From the NCBI GenBank assembly GCA_900754775.1, contig CAAEDZ010000272.1, forward strand, positions 1 through 6,668: a DNA stretch of 6,668 nt, in the 5' to 3' direction. Positions within the stretch are counted from its first letter, which is position 1. Every line of letters begins with the position of its first letter. Of the stretch, positions 6,087 through 6,668 are shown piece after piece. The translations under genes and the position numbers were made by a program. The notes beneath the pieces were generated by a model, which was not told where the DNA came from, searched no databases, and worked only from the letters and a program-made list of their open reading frames with translations. The DNA is from Clostridia bacterium (GTDB lineage Bacteria > Bacillota_A > Clostridia > Christensenellales > Aristaeellaceae).

Positions 6087-6103
6087 ATTGACTTTCTTTG
6101 ACT
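6087..6103. promoter_or_regulatory. CtsR operator over the hsp20 -35 box
   Basis: The minus strand reads AGTCAAA-GAA-AGTCAAT. The CtsR heat-shock repressor site of Bacillota is a tandem heptamer RGTCAAA-NAN-RGTCAAA. Both heptamers and the A in the spacer fit, with one mismatch at the last base. The plus-strand image contains the -35 TTGACT of hsp20, so a bound repressor would block RNA polymerase directly. ctsR itself is not in the window. Confidence 0.82.
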
Positions 6104-6116
6104 ATTGATGTATGAT
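6088..6116 (+). promoter_or_regulatory. Sigma-A promoter of hsp20
   Basis: TTGACT (6088-6093) and TATGAT (6111-6116) each match the consensus at five of six bases and are separated by exactly 17 nt. Transcription should begin near 6123, leaving a leader of about 45 nt before the ATG at 6168. No CIRCE element (HrcA operator) is present. Confidence 0.85.
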
Positions 6117-6153
6117 AGCAGTGTCGAAAGACAAAGACAGTCAGTAACTTCGC

Positions 6154-6159
6154 AGGAGG
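6154..6159 (+). promoter_or_regulatory. Ribosome binding site deciding the hsp20 start
   Basis: AGGAGG lies 8 nt before the ATG at 6168. A longer in-frame reading from 6105 would begin upstream of the predicted transcription start and overlap the -10 box, so it is ruled out. Confidence 0.9.
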
Positions 6160-6167
6160 TTTTCATT

Positions 6168-6602
6168 ATGAGTACCTTGATCCCCTATCGTCACAACAAC
6201 CACCTCAGCCGTCCCGACGCCATGTCCTTCATGGACGATTTCTTCCGCCCCTTCTTCGGCATGGACAACTTCACCAGCACCTTCAGCGTGGACGTGAAGG
6301 ATGAGGGCGACAAGTTTGTTCTCGAAGCCGACATGCCCGGCGTCAAGCGCGAGGACATCCACATCGACATAAACGACGACGTGCTTACCATCGCCGCCGA
6401 GTGGAACGCGGAAAAGAAGAACGAGCGCCAGAACGGCTATATCATGAACGAGCGCCGCTCCGGCCGCGCCAGCCGCTCCTTCACGCTGGAGAACGTCAAG
6501 GAGGACGCCATCTCCGCTGAGTACAGGGACGGCGTTTTGACCCTGACGATGCCGAAGGTCACCGAGACCAGAAAGTCCCCCCGCAGGATCGAGATCCAGT
6601 GA
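6168..6602 (+). CDS. hsp20: Small heat-shock protein, Hsp20/alpha-crystallin family
   Basis: This is an ATP-independent cytosolic holdase that binds unfolding proteins and assembles into large oligomers. It has 144 residues, normal for bacterial class members. A short N-terminal arm rich in Phe and Met (FMDDFFRPFFGMDNF, 21-35) provides client and oligomer contacts. The alpha-crystallin domain spans about 38-132, with VLEADMPGVKREDIHI (51-66) and the signature A-x-x-x-D-G-V-L-T-L-T-M-P-K ending at 130. The tail ends RRIEIQ and holds the I-x-I motif (141-143) that docks on neighbouring subunits. The gene stands alone, divergent from alaX, between its own promoter and terminator. The CtsR-like operator on its -35 predicts repression at normal temperature and induction by heat. 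CtsR control of a small heat-shock gene is known in Oenococcus. The leader shows no convincing ROSE or FourU thermometer. Confidence 0.96.
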   Translation: MSTLIPYRHNNHLSRPDAMSFMDDFFRPFFGMDNFTSTFSVDVKDEGDKFVLEADMPGVKREDIHIDINDDVLTIAAEWNAEKKNERQNGYIMNERRSGRASRSFTLENVKEDAISAEYRDGVLTLTMPKVTETRKSPRRIEIQ

Positions 6603-6617
6603 CCGTTTGCTCCCCTC

Positions 6618-6651
6618 GCCGCCCAGCTCCATGCTGGGCGGCATTTTTGTT
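6618..6651 (+). terminator. Intrinsic terminator of hsp20
   Basis: A perfect 10-bp stem GCCGCCCAGC / GCTGGGCGGC (6618-6627 and 6633-6642) closes a 5-nt loop and is followed by ATTTTTGTT. It begins 15 nt after the hsp20 stop. There is no A tract on the left side, so it should act only for plus-strand transcription. Confidence 0.93.
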
Positions 6652-6668
6652 AATTCTCCCCGTGAAGC

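Noticed and set aside
6040..6167. A CIRCE (HrcA) operator for hsp20
   Set aside because: No TTAGCACTC-N9-GAGTGCTAA-like inverted repeat is present. The CtsR-type direct repeat explains the region better.
6141..6644. A 167-codon minus-strand frame opposite hsp20
   Set aside because: It covers the hsp20 coding region and its terminator in antisense. The promoter, operator, Shine-Dalgarno and terminator all belong to the plus-strand gene.

Overview
This window reads as chromosomal DNA from a GC-rich, low-pathogenicity-signal member of the Bacillota, most likely Clostridia. The reasons are strong AGGAGG-type ribosome binding sites, a CtsR-type heat-shock operator, a clostridial-style SerC/SerA pair followed by a DUF1015 gene, and a long AlaX editing protein. 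No mobile element, CRISPR array, tRNA or rRNA is visible. It looks like housekeeping DNA rather than an accessory island.

Layout. Six genes lie on the minus strand and one on the plus strand. Read in the direction of transcription, the minus-strand block begins at about 5964 with alaX (alanyl-tRNA editing protein with a DHHA1 tail). It continues 32 nt later with a MATE-family transporter, and then with a HAD-family phosphatase whose start overlaps the transporter's 3' end by 17 nt. A 169-nt gap (2460-2628) follows, holding a sigma-A-like promoter and inverted repeats. Next come serC (phosphoserine aminotransferase) and serA (phosphoglycerate dehydrogenase), whose stop and start codons abut exactly. 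After a 61-nt gap with a hairpin, the first 48 codons of a DUF1015 protein run off the left edge. On the right, a divergent hsp20 gene (6168-6602) has its own promoter, a CtsR-like operator on its -35 box and a strong intrinsic terminator.

How the genes fit together. SerA and SerC carry out steps one and two of serine synthesis from 3-phosphoglycerate. The third enzyme, phosphoserine phosphatase, is not present as a recognisable SerB, but the HAD phosphatase just upstream is a plausible candidate. SerA has an ACT domain whose three ligand positions match the serine-binding residues of E. coli SerA, so feedback inhibition by serine is predicted. AlaX proteins hydrolyse Ser-tRNA(Ala), giving a loose serine theme to the neighbourhood. 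I found no convincing undescribed system. The best leads are regulatory (the CtsR site, the inverted-repeat arrangement before serC and the hairpin between serA and DUF1015) and the HAD substrate question.
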